A DNA stretch of 64,000 nucleotides from an uncultured Eubacteriales bacterium. Its GTDB lineage: Bacteria; Bacillota; Clostridia; Christensenellales; Aristaeellaceae. The notes beneath the pieces are model-generated. The model saw nothing but the letters and a program-made list of their open reading frames with translations, was not told the origin of the DNA and did no database searches. The stretch covers positions 105,244 through 169,243 of the forward strand of contig CADBCY010000007.1 of NCBI GenBank assembly GCA_902793325.1, written 5' to 3'. Every line of letters begins with the position of its first letter. Position 1 is the stretch's first letter. A program made the position numbers and the translations under genes. Of the stretch, positions 38,501-44,418 are shown in pieces.

Positions 38501-41500
38501 GCCGGGATCGTCCTCTATGGTCAGCGGGGAATTATTATTCATGGTCAGCTTGTCGGGATTGACCTCAACGGTATAGTTCGCCCAATAGCCATCCACTTCA
38601 CCCAGGCTCTTGGAGATGGGCTTATAGTCAAAGCCGTAAGCAGATGTTGCTGACAGGCCGGCATGGGTATTCCCGGAGGTCACCGACGCCGAATTGGCAA
38701 AGGAAAGCTTGCACCCGTTGTTCACCGCAGCCATGCACAGGGAATTCCAGCCAACCGGCGTGATGCTGTAGGTGAGCATGTAGAACCTTTGGATATGGTT
38801 GTTCGCATCGCGCGCCGGGGTGACGGTGAAGGTGATCGTGCCACCATCGCATGTTGCACTGACGGACGCAGTCGCGCCAGGCACGCCAGGCACGGACACC
38901 TCGGGAGAGCCGTAAAGCTTCCACAGCGAAGCATACGCCGTATCCAGCGTATCGGTAATCACGAGCTTGCCATCCGTCAGGCTTTCGTCCTTCACGCCGC
39001 CGACGATGACCTTGAAGGTATGAACGGGCATCCCTTCCTGTTCAGTCTCGGAGACATGCGTCTTCTTGATGAACGGCTCGTCCGGATTTACGGTTCCCTG
39101 GGCATTCGCAGTACCCATATGGGATTGAACGCGATTCGTCACAGTAGTTCGTTCTGTCACACCGGATAGACCAAACCGCGTTTTGTAGGTGATGGTCAGG
39201 GGGACGCTCCCCGAGTTTAGCGGGATCGTCCAGTCCCATCGGGAATCAGTGCGGGTCAGCTTGTTCCACCCAATGGTCGTGGGATCGTTTTCGCCGATCT
39301 TAACAGTGATGCCCTCGCCGACGAAATCCATGGATAAACCATTGGTGTCAAGTGTGCTGGATACCGTGCCCAACAGCTTCACAGCGTCTTGCGTATTGGC
39401 CGTGATTTCCCAGGTCACATCCTGATACGGCTCATCGTTATCGTCAATTCCGGAGTCGGAGCTCTCCGCTACGACGGAAATGTTGGAGAAGACCACGCTG
39501 CTCCCCTCTGGCCCGACGATACTGGATTGGTCGTCCCCTTCGATGTTGCTGTCGTTGTCCTCGTTGGTCAGAACGACCCGGTTGCCCACTTCGGCCTGCG
39601 TAGCCGCACCGCTGACGGCAACTTTGTCGGGGTCTACCTCGACAGTATAGTCAACGGTGATGACATCCCCGTTCTGCATGCTTTCGATTATGAGGGGGAA
39701 TCTGGTGAGCGTTGTCAGATCGCCGGTACTTCCGCCGCGCGTCAAGGTATAGCTGCCCTCCTTAAAGCGCAGCGCCGTGCCGATGGTGCTATTGTCATCG
39801 CCGGTGGCATCCCGAATGACCACGGGGCTGTTCACATTGCCCTCGGCGGTCACGGTCAACCGATAGGTGATCGTGCGATGCTCCCGATCATAGGGACTTG
39901 TGATTTGGTAATCAACGATCTTCGGGTTATGCGGGGTATCCGCGTACAGGACCACGCCATTGCCGAATACAATACCGATAACACCGTCCTCAATAGCGGC
40001 GTTGGTAATGACCAGCGGCACCTCAACGGTAAGACGCGCATTATCCGTATTATTGAAGTTACTCTTCGCAGCGCTCAATGCGTCACTGTATTCCAGCTTC
40101 AGCTTGCGTGAATTGTTTGCATCCTTTGACGCGGTCAGGGTATAAACCGTATTCCCGATGGTCGCAGTCGCGTTACCGCCGCTGTAACCTTCGCTGAACG
40201 CAATTCCGTCGACGCCGGGTAATATGTAGAACAACTCTGTGTTGCCCTTGATACTACTCGCCGGAACATCGAATCCCAAACGCACGGTGACAGCCTTGTC
40301 GTCCATGTCAACCCTGGCGGGACTGGCTTCGTTGGTAGTCGTGACATTTGCATACGCATTGTTCCCGATCTTGTACTCTGCGGAACGGACAAGTTCGCTC
40401 AGATCGCCGTCGCTTCCATCATCGTAAAGATAAGCGTAGGTGATAGAGATTTGGCTGTTGTCGGTATTATTCTTATCGTTCCAAAGGCGGATGCCATTAC
40501 CACCTTTTGAATGCTGGAGCCATCTACCTTCCGTTGAAACCTTAAACCAGAACTTGGAGGTGGAGGTTACTTGTTCTAGCACAAACGGCGTTGCAGATAC
40601 CCGGTCAGGGGTCAATTCCATTGTATTTTGACCTGCCGATGTTTGCTTCATATATTTTTTTACACCTTCAACATAAGTGTAGATATAGTATGTATTCGCC
40701 GTACCCTGGGCCTCAAAATACCATTTGCTGGCATTAGAAATATTCGTCTCTTCTATAAAGGCATTATTGGTATTAAGCTCATTGGTGCAATAGTTTGGTG
40801 CGCTGCCATAGGAAAGGAAGAATCCCTTGCCTCCGATAGAAGGCACGTTATACCATTTGCTCAAATCGCTCAGGCTTTTTACTTTATCATCGGCAGGATC
40901 ATAAGACGGCTTCTCACCAATCAAAACATACACCGAGAACCCGTCGGTTTCGAACTCTATGGTTTCGCCCTTGAGTGTGGTATCCATGACGTCGGCGCCA
41001 TCGTCGGCCTCTCCAGGGAAGTGGACGACGTCGATGTTTTCATAGTCGCTCAGGTTTTCCTTCAGGAGGCGGATGGAGACCGTCACGTCCTTGTTGGGCT
41101 GGTATTCCTCGCCCGTCTCGGGGTTCCTCAGCGCGATGTCGAAGGCCCTCGCGAGCGCGAGGTTCTCGGGCGTCTCGCCCAGCTTTTCGGCGGACGCCGC
41201 CATGTACGCGTCGTAGCCCGCGTCGCCCTCGCGGATCTCTGAGACGATGAGCTCCGCGCCGGCCGGGATGCCGCACGTCGTATCGTACGTCACGGTCACC
41301 AGGTATTCGTTGCCGTCGGAGGCGGTGAGCTTCTTCTCCAGAACCGTGCTGACCACGACGTACACGGAAAAGCCGTCGGTCATGAACTCAACGGTCTCGC
41401 CGGACACGCTGCTGTCCATGAGCTCGGCCTCTTTCCCGAAGTGGACGACGTCGATCTGCGCCTCGTCCATCGCTTCGTTCAGAAGCGTGATGCTGACCTT

Positions 41501-44152
41501 CACGTCCTTGTTGGGCTGGTATTCCCTGCCCGTGTCGGGATCGAGCAGCGTAATGTCGAACGCGCGCGCAAACGCCACGTCCTTCGCCTCCCCGCCGACC
41601 TTCGCGGCGCTCTGCGCCACGTAATCGGCATAGGCGGGATCACTCTCCGTAATCTCCTGCACCGCGAGCTCCGCGTTGGCGGGCAGGCCGCTGGCGGTGT
41701 CGTAGGCGACGCTGATATGATAGGTATTGCCGTCGGAGGCGGTCAGCGACTTCTCCAGCACGACCTCCCGGATCGCGTAGACGGTGTCGAAGGTCTCGGC
41801 GGCGAAGGTGACGGAATTGCCCACCGCGCGGACGATCTCCACGTCCTCGGGGTGCTCCTCACCGTTCGAATAGCTGTACACTTCGAGCTCGCTGCCCGAG
41901 AACAGCGCCTGGCGAATGGCGTCGCTGCGCACGGTGACCTCCACCGGATCGCCGGACAGGGGCTGGAAATCCGCGCCTTCGACGTCCTGGATGGTGATGT
42001 CGCAGGCCATGAGCACGTCGTCGCCCGCGTCGCCGTAGCCGGAGGCGGACTCAACCTCCATCGAAGCGCCCACGGGCATCGTGCCGCGCAGCTCGATGGT
42101 CGCGTCGTCCACCGGCTCGGCGGGAATGAGCTGATAGACCGACAGCCCCAGCTTCACCAGCGCAAAGCCCTCCCAGGCGTCCACCGCGAAGGTATGGCTG
42201 TCGCCCACCTCCAGGTGATCCAGGGCGGGACTCTCGGACAGCGCGCCGCCTGCAATGCCGTACAGCGCCAGGTACTCGCCCTCCGCCATGTGCGGCAGGC
42301 GCGCCAGGGCGACCGCGACGCCTTCGCAGTCCCGGCTCGACTCTATATTGTAGGCTTCCACCAGCCGCTGGTGGTTGGCGACCTCCACCTCGGTCGCGCG
42401 CAGGCTGACCGTGGCCGCGGCGTCGCCGGACAGCGACAGATGCAGGTTGGCCGTATCGTGGCTGGCCGTGCTCTGCAGCGCGGCGTTGGCCTCGGCGACG
42501 GACGCATCGTCGTCGCCCTCCTGCGCATCGGCCCCGGGCGCCTTCGCCCCTTCGGAGGGGCCAATGACGATCAGCGACGGGTCCGCCGCGTTCCGGCTTG
42601 CTTCGGTCTCGTCCGCATCCTGCGCGGGCGAATCCTCGACTTCGGTCTGTTCTTCGTTCTCGACCGACGTCGGTTTTTCGTCGTCGATTTCGACTTCAGT
42701 CTGTTCTTCCTCGGTATCCGTCGCCGTCTCTTCCCCGGCGCCCTCCTCGATTTCGAATCCCGTCGGTTCTTCGTCGGTTTCGGTTCCAGGCTCGCTCTCT
42801 CCGGCCTCGGGCTCGGCGTCCGCGGTATCCGACGCTTCGTCGGACGCAGGCTCGCTCTCCCCGGCTTCGGGCTCGGCGTCCGCGGTATCCGACGTTTCGT
42901 CGGACGCAGGCTCAGTCTCCCCGGCCTCGGGCTCGGCGTCCGCGGCATCCGACGTTTCGTCGGACGCAGGCTCAGTCTCCCCAGCCTCGGGCTCGGCGTC
43001 CGCGGCATCCGACGCCTCGTCGGACGCGGGCTCGGACGTTTCGGGCGTTTCCTCCGTCGCCTCGGGCGCGGCGGCGACCCGGCCATCCGTCAGCCTGACG
43101 ACGTACTCGTCCTGCGCCGTGTACACCTCCAGGCGGGCCTCGTCGAAGTCGGCCTGCGCGGAGATTCGGTAGTCGTCCTCCGTCGGCTCAATGGCGAGCA
43201 GCTCGCCCTCGCCGGCGCTGCCGGACTGCCCGACCAGCTCGATGTCCGCCAGCGCGACGGGCATCCCGGTCCGGGCGATGATCTCGCTGAGCGCCACCGA
43301 AGCGTCGCCCAGCTCGAAGGCATAGGCGCTCGCGTCGTCCGCGGGGGCCTGGTCGCTCGACGAGCCGGCGTAGGCGTCGCCCAGCACGTAGTCGTCGAGC
43401 TCCGCCGCGGTGGAATCCACCATGCTGGCGATGCGGTTGGTGAGCTTGATGAACAGCACGTCGTCCGCCGTATGTACCGCCAGACCGGCCTCGGAGAAGT
43501 CCTTCAGCACGGTGATCTCAAAGTCGCCGTCCTTGGCCAGCACGGACAGGAATACGGTCTTTTCTTCCTTCTTATCCTTCTTGTCCTTCTTCTTGGAGCT
43601 CTCCTTTTCCGGCTCCTCCGGCTTGTTTTTCTTTTCCTGTTCTTTGCGCTCGGCGATCCGCTTCTTCAGGTCCGCCCTTTCCTTTTCCATGGCGGCGGCA
43701 TCCAGCTTGTCGAGCGGGCGCACGATTTCCACAGACTCCAACAGCACCGGCAGCTTCACGCGGTCGAAGATGGCGCTGAACAGTACTTTCTTCGCGCCGG
43801 CGAGCTCGTAGACGTAGCCGTCGTCTTCGTCCTGGTGCCCGCTGACCTTGCCCAGCGCGAACGCGTTCACTTCCGTCGCGGCGGGATCGGTGTCGCTGGC
43901 GATCTCCTCCTCGGCGCCTCCGACATCCTCCTGCTCGACATGCAGCGCGTCGGCCACGGCGAAGTCGTCCATTGCGAAGCCGAAGGAGTTGGCCAGCACG
44001 CTCAGCAGCAACAGCGCGCTCAGCAGGCGGCGCAGCGCCCCCCGGTCGAGCGGCGGGCGCTCCCCGCGCAGAATCCGCCGGAACACCGAATCCCGGGCCG
44101 GCTTTTCCATATTCTTTTTGATAAACGCTCGATATTTCATGGGATCACGCAT
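23564..44152 (-). CDS. Giant modular surface adhesin (6,862 residues) heading the pilus operon
   Basis: An exceptionally large predicted extracellular protein. After a 40-residue basic N-terminus comes a hydrophobic signal-like helix (LLSALLLLSVLANSFGFA). Approximate order: Lys-rich KKDKKDKKEEK stretch (150-200); four 20-residue acidic repeats (373-455); two tandem LEK(S/K)LTASDGN domains (about 800-1075); a trefoil-like segment (1085-1250); isopeptide/DUF11-like beta domains (1250-1970); InlB-type repeats with GWY/GWR motifs (1970-3050); five beta-helix modules rich in GGAIY/GGGVY, headed by cysteine motifs near 3710, 4480, 5276, 5832 and 6217; and two SpaA/Cna-B domains (6602-6760, 6764-6862). 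It ends VVGDTMVRSLTEVSPGAGE with no LPXTG and no membrane helix. An ATG at 44140 is an alternative start. Its stop overlaps the next pilin gene. Adhesion via the pilus is my inference. Confidence 0.9.
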   Translation of the reverse strand: MRDPMKYRAFIKKNMEKPARDSVFRRILRGERPPLDRGALRRLLSALLLLSVLANSFGFAMDDFAVADALHVEQEDVGGAEEEIASDTDPAATEVNAFALGKVSGHQDEDDGYVYELAGAKKVLFSAIFDRVKLPVLLESVEIVRPLDKLDAAAMEKERADLKKRIAERKEQEKKNKPEEPEKESSKKKDKKDKKEEKTVFLSVLAKDGDFEITVLKDFSEAGLAVHTADDVLFIKLTNRIASMVDSTAAELDDYVLGDAYAGSSSDQAPADDASAYAFELGDASVALSEIIARTGMPVALADIELVGQSGSAGEGELLAIEPTEDDYRISAQADFDEARLEVYTAQDEYVVRLTDGRVAAAPEATEETPETSEPASDEASDAADAEPEAGETEPASDETSDAADAEPEAGETEPASDETSDTADAEPEAGESEPASDEASDTADAEPEAGESEPGTETDEEPTGFEIEEGAGEETATDTEEEQTEVEIDDEKPTSVENEEQTEVEDSPAQDADETEASRNAADPSLIVIGPSEGAKAPGADAQEGDDDASVAEANAALQSTASHDTANLHLSLSGDAAATVSLRATEVEVANHQRLVEAYNIESSRDCEGVAVALARLPHMAEGEYLALYGIAGGALSESPALDHLEVGDSHTFAVDAWEGFALVKLGLSVYQLIPAEPVDDATIELRGTMPVGASMEVESASGYGDAGDDVLMACDITIQDVEGADFQPLSGDPVEVTVRSDAIRQALFSGSELEVYSYSNGEEHPEDVEIVRAVGNSVTFAAETFDTVYAIREVVLEKSLTASDGNTYHISVAYDTASGLPANAELAVQEITESDPAYADYVAQSAAKVGGEAKDVAFARAFDITLLDPDTGREYQPNKDVKVSITLLNEAMDEAQIDVVHFGKEAELMDSSVSGETVEFMTDGFSVYVVVSTVLEKKLTASDGNEYLVTVTYDTTCGIPAGAELIVSEIREGDAGYDAYMAASAEKLGETPENLALARAFDIALRNPETGEEYQPNKDVTVSIRLLKENLSDYENIDVVHFPGEADDGADVMDTTLKGETIEFETDGFSVYVLIGEKPSYDPADDKVKSLSDLSKWYNVPSIGGKGFFLSYGSAPNYCTNELNTNNAFIEETNISNASKWYFEAQGTANTYYIYTYVEGVKKYMKQTSAGQNTMELTPDRVSATPFVLEQVTSTSKFWFKVSTEGRWLQHSKGGNGIRLWNDKNNTDNSQISITYAYLYDDGSDGDLSELVRSAEYKIGNNAYANVTTTNEASPARVDMDDKAVTVRLGFDVPASSIKGNTELFYILPGVDGIAFSEGYSGGNATATIGNTVYTLTASKDANNSRKLKLEYSDALSAAKSNFNNTDNARLTVEVPLVITNAAIEDGVIGIVFGNGVVLYADTPHNPKIVDYQITSPYDREHRTITYRLTVTAEGNVNSPVVIRDATGDDNSTIGTALRFKEGSYTLTRGGSTGDLTTLTRFPLIIESMQNGDVITVDYTVEVDPDKVAVSGAATQAEVGNRVVLTNEDNDSNIEGDDQSSIVGPEGSSVVFSNISVVAESSDSGIDDNDEPYQDVTWEITANTQDAVKLLGTVSSTLDTNGLSMDFVGEGITVKIGENDPTTIGWNKLTRTDSRWDWTIPLNSGSVPLTITYKTRFGLSGVTERTTVTNRVQSHMGTANAQGTVNPDEPFIKKTHVSETEQEGMPVHTFKVIVGGVKDESLTDGKLVITDTLDTAYASLWKLYGSPEVSVPGVPGATASVSATCDGGTITFTVTPARDANNHIQRFYMLTYSITPVGWNSLCMAAVNNGCKLSFANSASVTSGNTHAGLSATSAYGFDYKPISKSLGEVDGYWANYTVEVNPDKLTMNNNSPLTIEDDPGSNQEIEASSVKAINVDTNSDISDEVTYNPATGTFTIPDGTHVLLSYKARLIGTEGEEIVITNKATLKWQTFSIYDTTSSTATVPGESQPGEDTLLCTYYFLDGDETIYWQTVASIDELIIPQPTPKEEQEFAGWYDADDTLYDFEGAKIEEGVSAVYLHSEYKYYIYVNFHDQYDTATRSYPVAYTRRVELPQSGDAMVKISDLSVTYRSVNQEIMVFRGWSKEPVQKPGQGGDKIITDDEDGWVVVNADQRDFYPVFLKAYRLVFVSGKTGSGASYVPAASYCEDEWLKQEDIPVPTWGNYTFEGWWTTEDYQEGTEVFNATTKLKPEFDRDGITVETVNPETRRLRLTDNATLYAKWSAEQSIPWKIIIWKQKTTDMADATDKTYDFVASIEKTAALGTTVSVEKVYKTVSGLVSENITGIDEYSYEFGRCDGPTPVNDKGYTVLNVYYNRRAGATDPTPSTEGYSLRFLDSMEPMEGVTWTGNNLPIEYDGNGGRSKVQYNASIKKLVPDDPSPAIKGYSGQEVFTFSGWYADSICSTKVFFDQESYNQYQYSKVLYETMPCEDLTIYAGWSAAEWYIVQIDPNYGAFNGTGGTWFWETFDGEQVREYTQVTRDYVKSSSGQTYYAKRDRAYYGYSGNEYDPNEPEDRNAYYTNVPGEATEDTTFEYSPGTYTYVGWYEVNADGTETPYDFSRRVDHDLSIRLHWKKAGVYYLEYDAGEGLLDNGRAKERSEQTYSDCSSITLTRTAIPGSNQVGSTFVGWRKKNSDDGRIYKPGSVFTLSSDDAVLVGGKEVVTLVAVYKAPLETTSITYDANGGTVNDGADFGEDDEHTPLQGTVAEDRKTATVSGLADRARIILSSGEGFTFAQGVRLVGWRDEAKKRHVPGSSYTVSTSKSTPTTFKAIWQTNVAYHLNDADGKEDWGGFAQLPSTTYYYNHSDKTYNRVAYIGDTVSEPAAAPTYRDDEKLFRYWATRSGDPGSYNYEEYDFAQPVAGALDLYACWGDPEVVRIHAVDASAEALAEHTDWTVENVVVISEPAGKGIQVKTTPTALSANSHVKPGDAYAFAFIAVSKSLSAVSENKAVTGIRYNGVKKCVEVLYAGETDYRPLKDGEELYFVYYQKKQANIGYDSMNQQGGLTVINGIPSSAPRATDLDYTGGGYAVYDMAEKITAPLAWVNGDPVTYPYYAFALGAEDVTNASKLTLISSISNDDENRPVLALRNTWRGFEYTTTFTAQAGSDQKIWTNWKRCGYNVQLYVLYYDKRPTVVTFNVKTVGLQADVTGQAFNFNYVITDIVNGEESAKYDYHAETDDYITLHNGESYSTVLFTSGDSLTQRVTISQNTVDDFTVAVNGEPQHPAEGETSVSWSVTPDETTIGSTVEVTFTNTRASIPVEAHVALVEDSGVICRDSKRSRTPADTRFNLRLGQSATLLTALPATGGERTVGVGDEQTTEPYDGLFVDNTDTYAFGVILYAPAAEEGHAIIVREMGFTKVAYLPVAEGSNIYELVLQDDQENKLANLDDNQIYYLYYPKPVIKYVKAVEKEGEAKYTLEPVIGLEQNTETGELEAADDRLTYSLASISVNGKPVTQNQRLELPKEGLTISQSGNNFRMPPVMDDGSTLAERYLTYSYLLAGDADMTEISEEDLAVGEGLTLRLKILNYTLEYSYNGKDWAPMSIAEGKCPTIYAIYAERGYDLLITKTVNVAQSGENPIFTGKYFTITIASDKIKAKPETEGEEGEVEFIPANPEVEGSKNELRLKVKDGSRVKLIGMAKGEYSITEGEKENYVLTAQAGAIVGGTMSNITLPDQPLTLDTEKCVKLVNTPKAICKIHNTVFYTLKDAVEYAAEMPDRTATIEMLTDYTMPLLDAVDIPAGYNITIATSTDINGEQISDPWEIKRDTDMADVPLFDNKGTLTFAHIIIDGASINATAPMIRSAGKLTVNESATLRNAINANNGGAIYATAGDIVIQGNIQDNKAANGGAIYCAGDGNITVSDSGRIANNIASSGNGGAIYYAGNGEINLSGQGGIAENTANQGNGGAIYAQNGTINISQRITIEKNTAKNGGAIYTPSGSVTVNPMNENNAPTIKGNYATNNGGAFWIGTGTLAVFGGTFQGNGKKANSYTQKGGAIYVDSGTLTLSNTITTSSDDVSGGDGEPPTTTELVAKPIITGNFADNGAAIFVNNGNATFTGGEVKQNTVNGSGTIATGGAVGVGGTSVRLYFSDAAQVTGNKYGSGNNALDCNVFLDQDTDSVINTSGLTKEQGKVGIYVPNKFKEGKEYLYKNRGGVGGLFGVYTENDADVSGFSNDRWENLYALKNETTRKIFWTAPILIAVRYLKSFSTAFPDGGSDHNPTLFYPTGEEMAFSAVAEAVRGNLAASAIYATTLRLNRLPTEADWRKPQNPYEDYLTKLVWRDNMWQVQKRDGTVIPLVEKEEQDDGSFVDLETMLVVYFADPAFVSIENNTEYPLDITEIKVKMPGKNNETSVMNSATVVGCGLVFARDAVIQPDLLPVEMSDDKLTLAAKGGSISVLIPGGQNIDFTLKGSVVGMPATETVNLRMNGTDSKVGTSFDEKGKTKNNTDTYEIIFGGDKYICKIWAPNRFDTQGEAEAYCSEQALNSNLIVQDGNKYVVRTNTLYANGAEAKAAAKTNCATNYGLDCSGEADVCKVGEQWAVISRREVPFSTMRGAVYFAKENQLRDVTIEMIVDYLMPGSDVVKITDREAFATAAAEASPKDVPYIAVDGIEKITFTTATKGRYKYEGTGRASISRGNGNTKDPVITVNIASKDANDFANVVIRNLDFDGKALTGTCDGGALKTKNCKVDIENANFKSFISKNGGAIFIAYGDDKKISTVNYYYFDDYTGINDNDTVNLNLKVKNANFTSCKSETNDGRAGGGAIWMNGKKMELEDCSFTGCSATDQGGAVFHRIESQEKDNYKPYPYCAQTKTVVKGTCTFTSCEANAAGGIESDAHTVEITGSTFTQCKALKRGGGGINVYIHDSADSELPTQATFTDCTFIGCTAMRDGGGLCCATLHTTLNNCTFRDCKATGKASSNENTRGGGVYFKNTKAVDAYVYGCTFERCLVTNETIQATDKEKGKGYEGGAIACNAAKLTIDKYGNKKTKIQGCTSISNGGAIYKQGNGATEISDTEIEGCIAAYCGGGFYTTAGTTVTFTNSSIRSCKANVLAGPKDNNWGGGGIYYAVSNKLTLIGTTVQGNSALTQNSYGGGVYAKKDLEIQNSYIRNNSLPEAVAEHGAGVYIGDAGTLTIGDAHKAEDVNYCDNSEIKGNVASGNQVSNLRLPEDTSGQNKNCVKVNCNLGPKENEGGVIGVVNAKVVGTQFGQSPFSKSGTEGWRPTGLGDQDAVFQSDNSNLHGIIDRSVSNNQKIIWGGPPICKLTDDAGRDLYFSVGNPAIFDRLDTEGSGQVSSPFNLFRGTTMMKLQYKDGTQYSGNKYCLKMLVESYELSEPVNVYFGSNIEVTFTTAGKTDNDADYPYGGTPERDGTCRAMLTSAGDHSLLVMNQGNLVLKSIILDGKSHAAPVVQVNGGKLELGTKAILQNAKNNGEIGNGGGAYINGGEFQIRFGTVRNCIAKNGGGVYVNDGKFTFSEGGSITRCEAIADGGGVYVNGGEFLMDGGIIGYSAISSDNRNKAVRGGGVFVADGKTMTMAGGTIRNNYATNQGGGIAVGGNSAELYFSGYVQVTGNTCQASKLGDKTCNVELNYSANDIIHTGPEAALASRANIGVYVTGEDENDPPFSTHGQEGQVFGTFTKTNQVNTLYCFTNDRNFLKGGLVVGQDVTSSHDIHWIKIFKLLIENQVEVSENAEGDAKIAEHAKFGFTVKLDNGDTTSQVRVKNIYDDIRQEGADGRYGAIPFNRINNGETEITATFELSSNEAISAQNLPAGLRYWVEETGDSRFEIVPVNTRTGYIGEMTEYTEDPYTARLVFKNILPVCKITDSEGVMLYQEHEVRSGNSSKSVYSPAVFTELTGDNGAFKALEGRFYYDSHSLMKEEDKGKGLQIQMLVTNYTLKEWLTVPEGVKLTLTTASSSAGKHPYRGTGNTASITRAYNNNPMLVNYGDLTLKNITLDGAKINTFYASQDGGIVKVNGTGALTVDEGATLQNSRTTANGGAVYLANGASMTVNGGSLTGNNAMLGGAVYAVSGASMTFTRGSIEKNLCSTNGAGVYLEQGAELRLSGSPNFGDTGISQGSIRNTNGNMLRDNKTYLATNGRMNYTEMRQDIFIAGYEDAYADSLVITGDFDDSVKAGSIWVWAEKEGHYKAEKQFAKVDDSATVQDSTLLAFRNARVDEHTDANKTGSYLHGESDGGKNVRWNSLAVCKLTDANDIILYQRDDSNMLIPAVYSTVKEGFQAAIGDLYKKDGQKYEGNALKLKLLVDYTLTEEDKNIASSDVNLTFTTAEIKTELSQQETQEMAGNGDTYFYNSDNSSSKIATLSRGNDDDLGASMIIVNSGSLTLTNITLDGKNKQTSAKGGIVSVANGAALTIETGATLQNASTTGDGGAVYVAAGGIATVSGGTLDGNSAANGAGIYLSANGKLYLSGNPSFGGAGMNADESINPSAGNHSTSALSAGAKNGGKNYTLARQDIFLEGTGAPLNSLVISGALTDPDDNTKAMPNGSIWVWASGDNEDVNHYMPLKQFAVLSDDFTGEVSEATYKAFRNARPDSDTNWSGEYLTGQAGEDIEVGEGDAKVTYRCVYWTGGFDFAFRKISSEGTALDGATFTLYAAEKDSEDETVLVKGDAVNQPVASEEIAETAPKSIKVKTVSGETETVASQTLYGDGLVVFEKVSPGTYFLEETVFPKIDGLDYLPVKDDIQYKVDLAGDGTYTISQKDDAEATWVPVSNTTLTMGDDTVQIPTILNLSPKKRKVILRKVNSSNVPLSGMRFKIYRADGSEVVTTDRNDDGYYVSGDSGVYFIGTLNDGTYTLVELDASDAEHTFTLVVGDTMVRSLTEVSPGAGE
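42787..43032 (-). repeat. Four 60-bp tandem repeats in the adhesin gene
   Basis: Four near-identical 60-base units (plus a partial fifth) run through this stretch, each encoding a 20-residue acidic unit of the form EPASDETSDAADAEPEAGET. Copies differ at a handful of positions, for example Thr/Ala and Ser/Thr codons. Such repeats commonly change copy number by slippage or recombination and act as stalk spacers. Confidence 0.92.
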
Positions 44153-44186
44153 CCTTATGACAGGTTCTCCTCTGCGGTTTTTTCAC

Positions 44187-44214
44187 GTGTATACTTTGAT
44201 GGCAAAGTATACAC
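44187..44214. promoter_or_regulatory. Perfect 12-bp palindrome in the adhesin leader
   Basis: GTGTATACTTTG (44187-44198) and CAAAGTATACAC (44203-44214) form a perfect inverted repeat around a four-base loop. It lies just downstream of the minus-strand promoter, from about +6, and upstream of the adhesin start. It fits a repressor operator or a leader-RNA hairpin. No T-tract follows on the minus strand, so it is not a terminator for the operon. Confidence 0.7.
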
Positions 44215-44226
44215 TATCTCACCAAT

Positions 44227-44255
44227 ACTATACCACATTTTGTTAGGATTGACAA
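44227..44255 (-). promoter_or_regulatory. Promoter of the giant adhesin-type IV pilus operon
   Basis: On the minus strand TTGTCA (44250-44255) and TATAGT (44227-44232) are separated by 17 bases. Transcription would start near 44220, giving a leader of about 70-80 bases that contains the palindrome. It is the only clear promoter I see for the 30-kb block. Confidence 0.75.
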
Positions 44256-44389
44256 GTGTTTTCCCCGGCAAACCCGAGGCAAAGCGATGAACCCTTTGCG
44301 ACAGTTTCCGCCCCGCACCCGTCCGGCCCCCGCGCGCGGAAAAAACGGTTAATTTATGACAAAAACATGGCGAACCGCCCTCCTTTCCC

Positions 44390-44418
44390 TTGAATTCTCC
44401 CGGGATGTATTATATAAT
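44390..44418 (+). promoter_or_regulatory. Promoter of the phn transporter operon
   Basis: TTGAAT (44390-44395) and TATAAT (44413-44418) with a 17-base spacer lie about 65 bases before the PhnD-like start. I see no PhoB-type repeats beside it. Confidence 0.8.

Noticed and set aside
44187..44214. Palindrome read as a terminator
   Set aside because: No T-tract follows on the minus strand, and it lies directly after the promoter of the operon it would end.
41441..44290. 949-codon plus-strand open frame opposite the adhesin N-terminus
   Set aside because: Antisense of the high-GC part of the adhesin, with no recognisable domain or ribosome site.
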